Positions 1-13,195 of a DNA stretch of 64,000 nucleotides are shown in pieces. Source of the DNA: Amphirosellinia nigrospora (lineage: Eukaryota > Ascomycota > Sordariomycetes > Xylariales > Xylariaceae); NCBI GenBank assembly GCA_004123355.1, contig SCHM01000004.1, positions 7,343,017 through 7,407,016 on the forward strand, given 5' to 3'. A program made the translations under genes and the position numbers. Positions within the stretch are counted from its first letter, which is position 1. Every line of letters starts with the position of its first letter. The notes under the pieces were generated by a model. It was not told the origin of the DNA and did not search any database. It worked only from the letters and a program-made list of their open reading frames with translations.

Positions 1-623
1 ATTATATTAAGCTTTAAAACTTTTTTATTTAATTAAATATTTTAATAATAAATATTTTTTTAAGCAATTAATTTTTTTAGCGAAAATATTATTAATTTTA
101 TATAATATTTATTTATTATTATTTTTTTTAATAAAAATATATTTTAATATTAGTTTTTGCTTTTAAAAAAAGTTAACTTTTTTTAATATTAAATATAATT
201 ATATTATAAATACTATTTTATAAACTTTTTAATATTATAAAAAGTTTAGTTTATACGCTAGTTTATTATTTTATTAATATAATAAATAGTTTAGTTTTTT
301 ATATAAACTATTTATAAATAAGTTTTTAAGCAAATAATATTTTTTATAAAATTATAAAAAAATTTTATTTTTAACGTTAAATTATATAAAGTTATATTTA
401 ATATTATATTATATTTTAACGTTTATTATATAAATTATATTATAATTTTATATTTTATTAATATAACTTTTAATATAATTAAAAATTTATAATATTATTA
501 AACATTTTTAAAATAATAGCGCGCTTTATAGCTTAAAGTTTATTTTTTTTTAATTATTTTAATTTATTATTTTTTTATTTATTTAATATATATTTTTTAT
601 TTTTTTTAATTTTTATTTATTTT

Positions 624-625
<2 letters not shown>

Positions 626-653
<28 letters not shown>
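626..653. repeat. Homopolymer run of 28 T
   Basis: An uninterrupted T run inside K1. The corresponding place in K2 (about 48130-48180) lacks a run of this length. It may be a slippage product, or former C and T positions fixed as T. Confidence 0.85.
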
Positions 654-658
<5 letters not shown>

Positions 659-3600
659 TAATTTATTTATAATATTTTTATAATTATATTAATATTATTT
701 ATATTATATTATAAATAAATATATATTTAATATATTAATTTTAAATTTATTATATATAATATTTAAATAATAATTTAATATTTTAATTATATTATTTGTT
801 TAAATTATGTTATAAATAATAGTTATTAATATAATAGTATTATTTTTATTTTATTTTAATATTTATTATAGTTTAATATAATTAAAATTTTAGTTTAAAA
901 TAATTTATAATATTTTTTATTATATAATAATAAATAATATTAATATAATTGTTTATTTTATTGTATATATTTAATTTTTTTAATATTAATAAATTTTTTA
1001 TTAAACTTATATATTATTATTAATAAAATATAATAATTATATTTAAATATTTATTAAAATAATTTAATAATAATATTTTAATAGTTTTATAATAAAATTT
1101 ATTATAATTATTAAAATAATATTAATAGCTTTAAATTAATTTTAGTTTTTAAATATTTTTTATTAATTTATTATATTATTTAAATATTATAAATAATATT
1201 ATTAATATTTTTTTATTTATTTAGCTATATTATATATTATAAATTTTAAAATTTATAATATATTTTTTTTAGCCCGAAATAATATTTTTTATCGTATATT
1301 ATTTTTAAAATATTATTTTAATATACGTTTAAAATATAATTATTTTATTTATTTAAATATTAAAAATATAAAAACTATTTATTATATATATAAAAATATA
1401 ACTAATAAATAAAAATAAAACTATATTGTTTTTTTTTTTTTTTTACCGAATTTAAAATAGCTAATTTATATTTTTTAATTTTTATATTATTTCGCGAATT
1501 TTTCCGATTTATATATATTTTCTATAGTTTTAATTTTAGTTTTATTTATATATTTCCGTTTTTATAAAATATTTAATTTTATTAATAATATTTTAAGCGA
1601 GCTATAGTTAATATTTTTATATTATATTATTTATTATTTATAATTATTAAAAATATAAAAAAATATTTAAAACTAAATTTATTTTTTTAAAATATATTTA
1701 ATATAAATTAAAACTATAATAAATATTAATATATTATTAGCTTTATATTAAGCTAATAATATTTATTAATTATAAATTTATTTAATTAATAATTTTTTTA
1801 TTATTTAATATTAATAAATATTATTATTAAAAATTATATATAATTATATTTAAACTTTAAAATTATAATATTTATATTAAGTAAAATATTTCTAGCTTAT
1901 TATATTATATTAATATTTATTTTTTAAATAATATTTTGCTTAAAAATAAAATAAATTATATCGAATTAATAGCTAATCGTTATTATTTTAGCTTTTATTT
2001 ATATAAAAAACTATTATTTTATATTTTTTTTTTTTAAAAACGTTTAATTTAATAAAATATAATTTAAATAGGTTTTAATATATAAAATAATTAATATTAT
2101 TAACTATTTTATAAATTAAAAGCTTTTTTTTTTTTTTTTATAAGCTTAAATATAATTTTGCTGTTTATTTTTTTCGGGCTATAATAATAAAAAAGATAAT
2201 CTTCGCTTAATATATATTAGCTAATAATTTAATTTTTTTTTTTTAAAAAAAAAAAGTTTTATTAATATTATAAAATAAACTTTTTTTAAAAACTAACTAT
2301 ACCGATATATATTTTAAAAGTTATTAAATTTTAAAGTTATTTTAGTTTAATTATTATTTTTATTTAATTATTTATTATTATTAATTTATAATTATTTATT
2401 ATAAATTTTAATAATTTTACTATTAAATATATTATAAATAATTTACTAACTTTAGCTTAAAATTAATTTTATTATATATATTTAAAATAGTTTTTATATG
2501 CTAGAAATATTTTCGGCTATTTTAAAATAAATAATAATAATTTATATAAACTTTTATATAATATATAATAATAAAACTTTTTGTTTATAAATTATTATAT
2601 ATAATTAAAGTTATTTTTAAATTTTATTAATATTATATATAATATTTTTAATTTTTTAAACAATATAATAATTATTTAATTATAATAATTTAATCGTACT
2701 AAAAGCTAATAATAAAATTTTTATAATTTATAATTATATAATAATATTTTAAATCCGTATAATAATAGCTTTTAAAATAAATAGTAAATAATAGTTTAAA
2801 ATTATTATTTATTTAATAATTATAAATTAATTATTATTTATTTTTTGCGTTTATTATTTATTGTTTGCTATATTATAAATATTAAATATTTAAATAGTAT
2901 TAGTTCGTTTATATATATTATTTTATTTTATAATATATTTTATTTAAAATTTTATTTATTAGCTTTTAATTTTCGATTTTTAAAATATATAGCTAAACTA
3001 GAGTAATAATTTAATTTTATTAATTTTTAATTAGTTTTATTATATTTTTTTTTTTTTTTTATAATATTTTACGTACGTTATATTTATATTTTTTTATATA
3101 TTTTTAGTTGTTTTATATATATAAAGTTAGTTATATATATATAAATATTATTTTTAGTTCGAATAAAAAAAAAATCTTTAAAACGTTAAGCGTTAAAAAA
3201 AAAAATTTTCTAGCATATTATATTTAAGTTTATTTTTTATTACTATTATTTAAACGTTTTTTTTAATAATGTTTTTTAAAGCTAATATAGTTATAATATT
3301 ATCCGTTAAATTAAATTTTTATATAAGCTATAAATCCGCGTTATTTTTTTTAATAATAATGTTTTATTTTTATTAGTTATAATAATAGTTATAATTATAT
3401 TTGTTTTATTTTATATTATTAATAAATATTTATTTTATTTATAGTTTTTAATAATATTTATTTTTATTTTACGTTTAATTTAAATTAGCTTATTTATATA
3501 ATTAATAAAAAAAAATAACTTTTAAGTTTTATTTAAATAATATTATTATTAAAGTATTAATATATTTTAGTTTAAATATATAGTTTTATATAAAACTTTT

Positions 3601-6397
3601 AATATTTAGCTCGGGAAAATTTATATATTATATTAATATCGCTATTATTATATATAATAAAACTATTATTATTATTATTATAATAGCTTTTTGCTATATT
3701 TGATTTTTTTTTGCTTAATTATAAATAAAATTATTAAATTATTAATAATTTTATTATAATAATTTAGTTTAAAAAATTAATATTAATATTATATTTTATT
3801 TAAAACTTTATTTTAAGTAATATATTTAGTTAAAGTTTATTTATTAGCTATATTATTATTTTAATTAAATTATTTTATTTATATTATTTATAGTTTTTTT
3901 TAAAATTAACGTTAAAATAATATATTTTATTAAGCTAATTATTTTGCTAATATTATATATATTTAAAGTTTATTTAGTTTAAATTTATATTTTTAGTATA
4001 AATTTTATAATTTATTTATAATCTATTAATATTATTAAATAGTTTATATTAAAATATATTATTATATTTTATATTTTTATTTTATTTATATATTTACGTT
4101 TATATATTAATATAAAGTAAATATTTAAAATATATTAAAAGCTATTATTTATAGTTATATAATAATAGTATCGAATATTTTGTTTAATATAAAAGCGTTT
4201 ATTTTAAAAAGTTTTGCTTAATATAGTTTATTATTTCTAGCTTTATTTGCTAGTTTATTTTAAAAATATATTTTTAATAATATTATTATATAATATAATA
4301 AACTAAAAATTTTATTTTATTTAAAAATTTTTGCTTATAATTATAATAAATAAAAATTTTATATTATTAGCTAATTAATTTTAAATAATTATATTAGTTT
4401 AGTTAAGTAAAAAAAAATAATAGTTAGTTTATTTTTTTGTTAAAATATTTATAAAAATTTTTTTTTGCTTTTTTTTCGATTTCGTTTATTATAATATAGC
4501 TTTATTTTTTAACTTTTATTTTTAAAATTAAATATTCTAGTCGTTTAATATTAATATTATTTTATTTTTTTATTAGTATATATACTATTTAATATTTATT
4601 AGGGTTTAATTTATTAATAATATATTTTATTAAAATAAGCAATAAATATAGCAAAAACGTTTATTTTATTTATTATATTTATAATAGCTTTTATTTTTTA
4701 TAATTTTATTTATTACGAAAGTTTTTATAGCTATTATATAGATTTTATTATTTTTAGCTACGTTTATTATATTATTAATAGTTATAAAAATTTTTAGCCG
4801 TTTTATATATGTTCGGTATTATATTTTAACTATAAAAATAATATTTATTATTTTTGCTATAAAAATAGTATTTATTTTAATTATTTATATTTTAATTAGC
4901 GTATTTATTATATTAATATTAATTATTTAATTAGTTAAAAAGTTAATTATAAATGTTAAATTAATAATTAAAGTTTTAAAAAGCGTAAAATATTTATTAT
5001 TTACGGAATTAAATAATATATTAAAGCAAAAATAAGCTATATTTATTATAGTTTAATTTATATTTTATAAATTATAAATATTATATAGTATAATTTTTGT
5101 TTATTTTTTAAATATATTAAAAAATATTTAAACTTATAATTATTATTAGTTTATTATAGATTTATTAAAAGTTTAAATATAATATATTTTATATATATAT
5201 TATAAATTAAAACTTTATATTTATATTATAGTTATAATAGTTCTAGATTATTTTTATTATTTATATACGGATAAGTATATTTTTTAAGATTTTCGTTTTA
5301 TATATAAGTTTTTAATAATTTTAAAAAATATTTATAATATTTTAGCGATATTTAGAATTAATTTTTATAATAAATTTAAAATTTTATTTTATAGCTATTT
5401 TTATAATTTTATTAAATATTTTAATATATTATATTTAAGCTTTTTTTTAAAAAAGTTAAAAGAAATTGTTTTATAGAATTTTTGCTTAGCAAAGTTTAAA
5501 GTATATTATTTTATAAACATTATAAATAAATAAATATTTTGTTAATATATATTATTAAGCGTAATATATTTTTAATTTTATAAGATTTTAAAAAATTTAG
5601 ATTAAAATAGTTTATTAATTATATTTTTTAATTATTTTTAAACGTTATTTCTATTGCTAAGCGTTTAATTATTATTTTAGCTATATTTAAAATATTTTTT
5701 ATTAATATTTTAATAAGTTTAAAATTAAATTAAAATTAAAAATTAGTTTAAATAATTTAAAAATTATATATAATTTAAATCGAAATATAGTTTTAGTTTT
5801 AAATATATATAGTTTAAACTATAATAAATATATATTATTTTTATTATTTTTATTATTTTTATTAACTAGGCTATATATTAAGCTATTTTATGTTAATTTT
5901 TTAAAAAAATATTAAAATAAATAAAAAAAATATATTTATTAAAACTTTTAAATTAGTATTAAATACTATTTATATTTAATAATATTAATTTAATAATTAT
6001 AAATAAAAAATTATAATAGTTTAATTAATATATAATCGTTTGTTTAAATTATAATATTATAAGCAGTATAATTATTTAAAATTTAGTTTATAAAATAATT
6101 TATTTTTTATAGTTATAATTTAGTTGCCCGTTAATAAAGTTAATTAAAAAAAAGTTATAAAAACTTTAATATATATTAAAATATAAATTTATTAAACTTT
6201 TAAACTTAAAATAAATAGTTATTTTTTTATAAAAATATAAATATTTAATAATAAAAAATAAACTTAAAAAATAATTTTATAAAATAAAAATAAATAAAAT
6301 AATAAAACTATAAATAGTATTTTAATTAAGTAAAATAATATTTAAATAAAAAATAAAGAAAAAATATTTAAAAAATATAAAAATTAATAATATACCG

Positions 6398-6480
6398 GGC
6401 GAATTATATATAAATTATATATAAACGTTATGTATAACTAGGCGAATTATATATAAATTATATATAAATGTTATTAAATC
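6398..6480. repeat. 43-bp tandem duplication in K1
   Basis: Two neighbouring units start with GGCGAATTATATATAAATTA at 6398 and 6441, a period of 43 bp; the second is slightly shorter. K2 carries one unit at the matching place (about 53993-54045), so the duplication or its loss happened after the K copies separated. Confidence 0.85.
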
Positions 6481-7039
6481 CGGAAAATTAACGTTTTTAA
6501 ATCTAAAAACTATATTGCTGCTATTTATATTAAGTTTAAGTTCGAATTTAAGTTTTAAGTAAATTATAACGTTTGTAAATAATATTTTAACTAGTTAATA
6601 ATATTATTATTTGCTAAATTAATAACGTATTTAATGTTTTTATAACGTAAAAAAGTTGTCCGAAAAACAAAAAAAATAAAAATTGTTTTTTAATATTATA
6701 ATATTAACGATATGTTTAAATGTATTAAATCGAATAATTAAAAAGAAGAAATAAAGGAAATAAAAGTATATTAAGGTATAAATTAAGCAAAAATATTAAT
6801 TTATCGGTTAGTAGTATATAATAAAGTTAAAGCGTTAATAGTCCGGACAATAGTATTATTATTATTATTATTATAGTAATAATTAGGTTTTTAAAACTAA
6901 TTAAAATAGATCGGACTTTTGCTTGTTTAATTAATTAAAGTAAGTTGTTTAAAAAATAATACTTTTGCCGAATAAGCTAAAAGTTTTATAATTAAAAAAA
7001 AAAAAAAATTAATAACTATTAGTCGCTAGCTATTAAATA

Positions 7040-7310
7040 ATAATATATAATTTATTAATTCTAAAATTATTAAATTATTAAGCTAAGTTTATATTAAACG
7101 TTATTTTAAAAATAACGTTTTATAAATAATGTTTAGCTTATTAAACACTGTTTTAAAAACAGTATTTTTAAAATAGTGTTATAAAATATTGTTTTTAAAA
7201 CAATATTTAGTAAGCTAAAAACTATTTATAGGACGTTATTTTAAAATAACGTTTAATATAAACTTAGCTTAATAATTTAATAACTTTAAAATCAATAAAC
7301 TATACGCTAT
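7040..7310. repeat. Palindromic terminus of K (or a MITE) with nested hairpins
   Basis: The arms 7069-7107 and 7243-7281 are perfect 39-bp inverted repeats, and the similarity continues imperfectly outward to about 7040 and 7310. Inside are further perfect hairpins: 7097-7119 (11-bp arms, 1-bp loop), 7147-7163 (8-bp arms), 7184-7208 (12-bp arms) and the uninterrupted 20-bp palindrome 7233-7252. The outermost 60 bp equal, in reverse complement and up to transitions, the start of K2 at 45174. Only the left half survives in K2 (about 54560-54714). It is either the right terminal/subterminal inverted repeat of K or a separate palindromic MITE using K-like ends. Confidence 0.8.
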
Positions 7311-7609
7311 TAAAAAAGCAATACTAAGTTAGTTAGCTTAATTAATATATTTATACTATATATATATTTTAGTTTTTTAATTATAAACTAAATAAGCTAT
7401 TTTTTTATTAAATATTAAAGAATTTATTTAAGTAGCTATAATAATTTAATATTTTTTTTATTTTATATAAAAAAGGTTTTTTTTATACGTATTACGTAAT
7501 ATTTAACGTATATATAAAACTATATACTATTATACTATATAGCTATTTAAATATTAATAATATATAATTTATTATTAAACTAATTAAATATTAGATTTAT
7601 ATATTAATA
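7311..7609 (-). repeat. G1 left (3') LTR
   Basis: Direct repeat of 15076-15387 and of both G2 LTRs. It ends at ATTAATA, where the right LTR ends GCTAACA, so a terminal CA has become TA. The first dozen or more bases present in the other LTRs are missing, because the K1 terminus abuts here; K1 probably inserted into or deleted the LTR edge. Confidence 0.8.
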
Positions 7610-8555
7610 TTTTTTTTAGCTATAAATATTATAATATTATAAGCTTTAAAAAAAAAATAAAAAACTTTAAATTAATTTAATATTATAATTAAACTTTTTT
7701 TTTATAATTAAAAATATATAATTAATTAATTAAACTAAATATAATATTATATATATATATAAGCTATATATTTTATTTTAAAATAGATTTATTTTTTTAT
7801 TTAGTTTAAAATCGTTATTTATAAACGTTTTTATTATTATTATAATTTTAGTATAATTTTTATTTATTTTAAAGTTTTAAAAAAAAAACTTTTAAAATAT
7901 TTTATTTTTTATAAATATATAAAATAAAATAGTACTGTTTTTTTATATTTATTTAAGTATTTATTAAATAAGCAATTAAATAGCGCTATTTTTTTAAAAC
8001 CCCGGATTTTTTTTAAATTTAAATTTTTAAAACTTTTTTAAATTTAAAAAATAAACAAATAATATTAGTTATTTCTAGCTAAATATTATTCTTTTTAATA
8101 TTTAATAAGTTTATTAATTATATATAAATAAATTAAATTAGTTATATATAATTTATAGGTTTTAAAATATTATAAATATTAAAGTATTAAATTAATTATT
8201 TTTTAAAAAATTAATATATTAGTAATTTTTTTTTTAATAATAATAACGGGCTTAAGCTATTAATTATTTATTATATAAAATTTTAAAAAACTTAGCTGTT
8301 TTTTTTTTTATTAATTTTTTAACTTATAAATTAAATAAAAATAAAAACTTTTAATATTTAGCTTTTTTTAATAGTTTAATTAATTTATTAGCTAGATTAT
8401 TTTTTAATTTTATATATATTAGCTTAATATATTAGCTTATATTTTTTAGTTAATATAATAATATATTATTTTATATGCTTTTTTTTTTAATATAATTATA
8501 TATTTAAACTAATTTATAGCTTTTATATTATTATATAAAAAAACAATAAAAAAAT

Positions 8556-8960
8556 ACCCGGTAGCGCCAAGCAAGTTGTCACTAAAATGGAAAGCTTTAC
8601 CGTTAATAGTAAACCATCCATTTTAAATACGGTGAAAATTAAAATGCTACGCATTTTAATTTTAGTTTACGTAAGCGTGGCTGTATTAGCCTTGTATTCG
8701 TATATAGTGCCCGTTAGTGACCATCTTTACTATTGCAGTGCGTAAGCCATACAGTCCATATGAGTGTAAATACGTTGTGGTTGATGCCTCGATTTAAACT
8801 CTAACCAATGGCAGCTTTGCAGAGTCCGTATGGGCCAATTAGCGCGTTGCAAAGCAATTTATACTTTTAGGGGTCACCGTTAGAACTTCTCAATCTTTAC
8901 CTTCCTTTACACTTGATTGTCGTTGCTAATACGTGTTCGGAAAGGTAAAGCTTTCCAATT
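8556..8960. mobile_element. N: about 400-bp unmutated insertion in G1, family unknown
   Basis: This stretch of near-normal base composition interrupts G1; the G2 counterpart (about 56745-56775) runs straight through without it, so it is an insertion. It contains TGGAAAGCTTTACC at 8588-8601 and its exact reverse complement at 8944-8957 near the right end, giving subterminal 14-bp inverted repeats, and several internal hairpins. I see no long open frame and no clear A and B boxes. A clean target-site duplication could not be fixed. A MITE, a solo LTR and an unclassified short element are all possible. Its lack of RIP fits either recent arrival or a length near the lower limit for RIP. Confidence 0.75.
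8635..8663. repeat. Perfect 13-bp-arm hairpin in N
   Basis: The arms AAAATTAAAATGC (8635-8647) and GCATTTTAATTTT (8651-8663) are exact reverse complements around the 3-base loop TAC. A second, shorter pair lies nearby: TAAAATGGA at 8583-8591 and TCCATTTTA at 8617-8625. Confidence 0.9.
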
Positions 8961-10431
8961 ATTTAATAATATCTTAAGTTTATTTAAAAAGTTTTTTATT
9001 TATATTAAATTATTTACTGCTTTATTTATTATAATATTTATTTTTAGTAAAGTTTTTATTATAATTAATTATAGTTTAAAATGCTATAATATTAATATAT
9101 TATTTAAAAATATAATATATTTTATTAATAATTTATTATTTTATAAGTTTAATATTAAAATAGTTTTAATAATAATAAATAAACTATTATTATTATAAAT
9201 TTTATATAAATAGCTTTTTTTAGCTTATTATATTTAATATATATATTTAAAATATTTTTTATATATTTAATTAATCGTTTTATATTTTTAATATATTTAT
9301 TAAAAAGATTTATTATAAATTTTGCTTAAATAAAAATAATAAAGCTATATTAAACTTTATAATTTAAATAAAAAAACTTAACTTATTAAATAAAAAAATA
9401 TAATTAAATATTTTATTTTAAAAATAAGCTTTTTTTACGCTTTATAGCGTAAATTATTTTTTTAGTATTTATAAATATAAAATATTTATATATTAAACTT
9501 AAACTAATAAAATTAAATATTTTAATTATATATTATTTTAATTAAAATTTATATTATTATTAATTTTATTTTTTATAATTTATACGTTTAAAAACTAATT
9601 AGTTTAGCTTAAATTATTTATTAAAATTATTTTATTAATTTTTATAATAATATTTTTTAAATAATTTAAATTAAGTTTTATAATTAAAAATTATTTATAT
9701 AAATATTATAACTTTTTTATTTTATAGTTAATATATATAACGTTATTAAAAATTATAAGTTTAAATTTAATTTTATTTATAATTTTTTTAGTTTTAATTT
9801 ATTATTTATATTTAATTATTTAAAAATTATATAAAAGCTTTATTAGTTTAATAATTTTTTTAACTAATTAATTATATTTTTTTTATTTTAATTTAAAAAT
9901 TTTAAATATTTTTTAATATTTTAACCTATTTTATAAATATTTTTTATAAAAAGCTTTATTAAAATATATTATTATAAATTAATTTAATAATATATTATTT
10001 TTAAATAATTATTAAAGCTATTAAAATTTTTTATAATATTATTTAAGCTATAAAAGCAAAAGTTTTATTATAATTAATACTTTTATATTAAATAAACCTA
10101 TAAATATAAATTCTAGTTTTATATTTATTTAATTTATTAATTAATAAATATTTTTTTTAAATATTTATATAAAATTAATAAAATAGCTATAAATAGTTTT
10201 TATATATTTTATAAATTTTAAAATATTATATTTAAATAAACTATATATTTTTTTAAATATAGCTTTAAGCTATTTTTTTTTTTTTTTTTTTATAAATGTT
10301 TTTTTTAAAATAAGTTTATTAAAAATAAATATTTTTATTATAAACTTTTTTAATAATTTTTATAAATAATTTATATAAAAATAATTTTTAAAAATATAAA
10401 AATAGTTTAGTTTATTTAATCTAGCTTTTTA

Positions 10432-10439
10432 TAAGCTAT
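10432..10439. repeat. 8-bp target-site duplication of S1 (left copy)
   Basis: TAAGCTAT here is repeated exactly at 10866-10873 and flanks S1. The empty site in G2 (about 58208-58220) has the sequence once, as TAAACTAT, a single G/A difference. Confidence 0.75.
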
Positions 10440-10865
10440 TATAATAATAATTTTAGCTTACTATATAGTTACGCTAACCCTTATAAAAAGATATAAAATA
10501 CTAAGGTAAAAGTTTAATATTTTAAAGTAAGCTATATTAGGATTTGGTTTAATCCCTTAACCCTAGCCCCTTTACCCCCTTTTCCACAAGGGGTCGTAAG
10601 GGCACTAGGTCGAGGCATCTATAGGGCACCTATGTGCTAAGGGAAGTAACCAATATATGTACCCGGAAAAGGCTGGGCTTTTTACTACTTACAAGGCTTG
10701 AACCTACAAGCTATGGTTACTTTGGTATTGTTACATTGGTGATTCTAGCCTATTATACAGTTGCGCTAACCCCTATAAAAAAAATATAAAATACCAAAGT
10801 AAAAGCTTAGCACTTTAAAGTGGGCTATATTAAAATTTGTTCGGTATAATGCACTTATTATAACT
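10440..10865 (-). mobile_element. S1: tRNA-derived SINE-like element with duplicated ends
   Basis: A 426-bp insertion of much higher G+C than its surroundings, flanked by the 8-bp duplication TAAGCTAT and absent from the empty site in G2. On the minus strand it has tRNA-type polymerase III promoter boxes about 53 bp apart, each in the expected order. A region of about 95 bp, including the A box, occurs twice as direct repeats (about 10447-10540 and 10743-10835); the left copy is more mutated and has no B box. So it may be a dimeric SINE, or a short element with terminal direct repeats that captured a tRNA-like promoter. There is no A-rich tail, the 8-bp duplication is short for a SINE, and the outermost bases only weakly resemble inverted repeats. 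Confidence 0.65.
10694..10768 (-). promoter_or_regulatory. Internal pol III promoter (A and B boxes) of S1
   Basis: On the minus strand, TAGCGCAACTG (10768 back to 10758) fits the tRNA A-box consensus TRGYNNARNNG at every fixed position. GGTTCAAGCCT (10704 back to 10694) fits the B-box consensus GGTTCRANNCC except for the last base. The 53-bp gap is within the range of tRNA-like genes. The duplicated A box in the left repeat has decayed to TAGCGTAACTA. Confidence 0.7.
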
Positions 10866-11940
10866 TAAGCTATAAATATTATATTAACTTTTTAAGTTTT
10901 AAATTTATTTATTTTAGTTTTAATATTTTAAATCGCTCGTAAAATTACTTATATATATATTTTATTTTTTTAGTATAATATTAATATTTAAAATATAAAT
11001 TATATTAAAATAATCTTTATTTATTTTATATAATAAATATAAACTTCTAACTAAGTTTTTTCGAGGTTTTGTTTTATTACGCTTAATAATAAAAGTTAAT
11101 TTAATAGCTTATTTTTACGGTTAGTTAATATTTTTTTAGTTCGTTTTTACTATTTATAATATTATTTTAATAATATTATAATATTATAGTTTTATATTTA
11201 AATAAAATTTTAATTTTTAATAATATTATTTAAATTTACGTTATATTTTAAAAAATAATAAACATATAATATTTTAAAATTATAAACGTTATTTATATTT
11301 CTAATATTTTTATAAAAAGTTATATATATAATATATAAATTTATTTTATTATTTTAATAAGCTAAACTATATAATTAAATAATTTTTATAATTTAAAAAA
11401 TTATTTAGTTTTTTTAGCTTTTAGCTTTTTAGCTAATATATATAATATATTATATAATAAATATTTAATATAGTATTATTTATTATTTATAAATTATTAA
11501 AGTTAAGTTTATTTTTTTTTTTTTACTTAAATAATTAAAATATTTTTTAGCTAAAATTATTTTTTTTATTATAAATTAATTAGTTTTATTAAAAATATAT
11601 ATAATTATTAAAATTTTATATATTTAAAATATAATTAATAATTTAATTTATAAAAATAAAACTTTAGTTTTATTTTAAATAAAATTTATCGATTTTTAAC
11701 TATATTATTTAATATTGTTTATAAATAATAAAATAATAATAGTTTTTTTATTTTATTATAAAATATTTTTAGATTTTTTATACCGAATTTTTATTATTAT
11801 TTATATATAACGTAGTATTTTTTTTAATAGTTTTTATTAAGTTAAAATATTTAAAATATTAACTTTTTATTTATTTATTATAAATATACTTTAATAGTAT
11901 TTTTTGCTTTATTTTTCGTTTTATATACTTTAAAAATATA

Positions 11941-12090
11941 ATATTTATTATTATTATTTATTATAAATAAAAAATATTTATATATTTTAATTAAAACTAG
12001 TTTTATTTAGCTAAAGTTTATTTAAATTATTTTTTTTAAATAATTAGCTTTTTTAATAGTTTTTTTTAAAATATATTTTTTAGCTTTAGC
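11941..12090 (-). pseudogene. G1 copia integrase remnant
   Basis: Read on the minus strand, this stretch aligns with the better G3 and G2 copies. It ends with a frame giving KYFLFIINNNNKY (complement of 11941-11982). Undoing G-to-A changes turns the NNNN run into an acidic DD followed by the Ser-Arg position, as in the copia integrase motif around its first catalytic Asp. Stops interrupt the frame; no activity is possible. Confidence 0.6.
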
Positions 12091-13195
12091 CCGATTATAA
12101 ATAAAATAAAAAATATTTAACTTTTTTAAGCTTTATATTAATATTTATAATATAATTTAATTATTTATATTAATTTTTTAATATTAAAATAGTATAGCTA
12201 ATAATATTAAAAAATTAATTTATTTTAAATTTTAAAAGTTTTTTTTTTTTTTTTTTAATAATAATTTAAATAATAATTTTTTTAATGTTTTAATTTTATT
12301 TGCTATATTTAACGCGAATTTTTATAGCTTTTTTTAAAATTAATATATTATATAAAGCTTTTTTTTTATATATTTATAAAAAAAACTATGCTATTAAATA
12401 TTAAAATTTATAATAGCTGTTTTATAGCTATTTTTTATAATATATTTATTTAAATAGCTTTTTATTTTATATAATTATTTTTTTAAAAATATATTTAATA
12501 AAAATAATAAAATAAACAAAATATATTTTATATTTATATTATATTTATTTTATTAAAAGTTTTAAAGTTTTTTATAATAGTATTAATTTTTTTTATTTAT
12601 ATAAGTTTATTTTTTATATAAACTATATATTTTTCGTTTTTTAATTAAATTTACTATTAATTTTTTTAAAGTTAATTTTATTATTATATATTTTATATTT
12701 AATTTTATATTAAATAAAATATAACGTTTATATACTAAAATATAATAATTTTTTAAAATATAAATATATTTAAAATATTATTATTTTTTTATATAATAAC
12801 TTTAATATTTAATTTGTTATTATTAATAATTTTAATATTTAGTACGTTTTTTTAACTTAAGTTATTTAAAATTGCTATTAAAAGCAAAAATATAAAAATA
12901 AATATAATTAAAAGTACTGCTATTAATTTTTTTGCTTAATAATTAGTTTAATAATTAGCTTAAAATTATTAATAATAATTAACTTTAAATTATTTTTAAA
13001 TTTATTATTATTAAAGCTAGCTTTTATTTAATAAAAAAGTTCGTTATTTTTTAATTAATAAATAAACCTATTATAATAAATAAATCTACGGTTATTTTTT
13101 TTTTATAAAAAAGTTTATAGTATTTTTTTTTATAAATAAATTTGCTATTGTTTTTTTTTACTTTAATATAATTATCGAAACTAAAGCTATTTTTT

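Larger units (their letters stand above)
1..7310 (-). mobile_element. K1: right-hand part of a large degenerate transposon (family K)
   Basis: The stretch aligns along its length with 47500-54714 (K2), in reverse with 42303-45173 (K3), and with parts of 54715-55529 and 62641-64000 (K4); differences are mainly C/T and G/A. The left end lies outside the window. The right end is an inverted-repeat terminus whose reverse complement starts K2 at 45174, suggesting a DNA transposon of roughly 9.5 kb with terminal repeats of about 60 bp. The plus strand is T-rich and the better residual frames read on the minus strand (for example about 4830 back to 4580), but stops are frequent and I recognise no transposase domain. 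RIP has destroyed all coding capacity. An alternative is that the terminal palindrome is a separate MITE sitting next to K. Confidence 0.6.

Noticed and set aside
6993-7009. A run at the right side of K1 as the poly(A) tail of a LINE
   Set aside because: The better K frames read toward the left, K ends in inverted repeats about 300 bp further on, and no variable-length target duplication is visible.
8400-8480. Possible reverse-transcriptase Asp-Asp box on the minus strand of G1
   Set aside because: One frame gives NNILLY-like residues, but the expected copia context before and after is absent and the NN pair is common by chance in this composition.
8560-8640. A box at the start of N, making it a second SINE
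   Set aside because: TAGCGCCAAGC differs from the consensus at a fixed position and no B box follows at the proper distance.
8780-8795. GATGCCTCGA shared by N (plus) and S1 (minus)
   Set aside because: The 10-base match does not extend on either side, so common origin is not supported.
8917-9198. Plus-strand open frame of 93 codons
   Set aside because: It starts in insert N and runs across the junction into degraded G1 in the antisense direction. The protein is Ile/Phe/Leu/Lys-only low-complexity sequence expected from AT-rich DNA.
10555-10575. Telomere-like TTAACCCTAG in S1
   Set aside because: Only about one and a half repeat units, not a tandem array.
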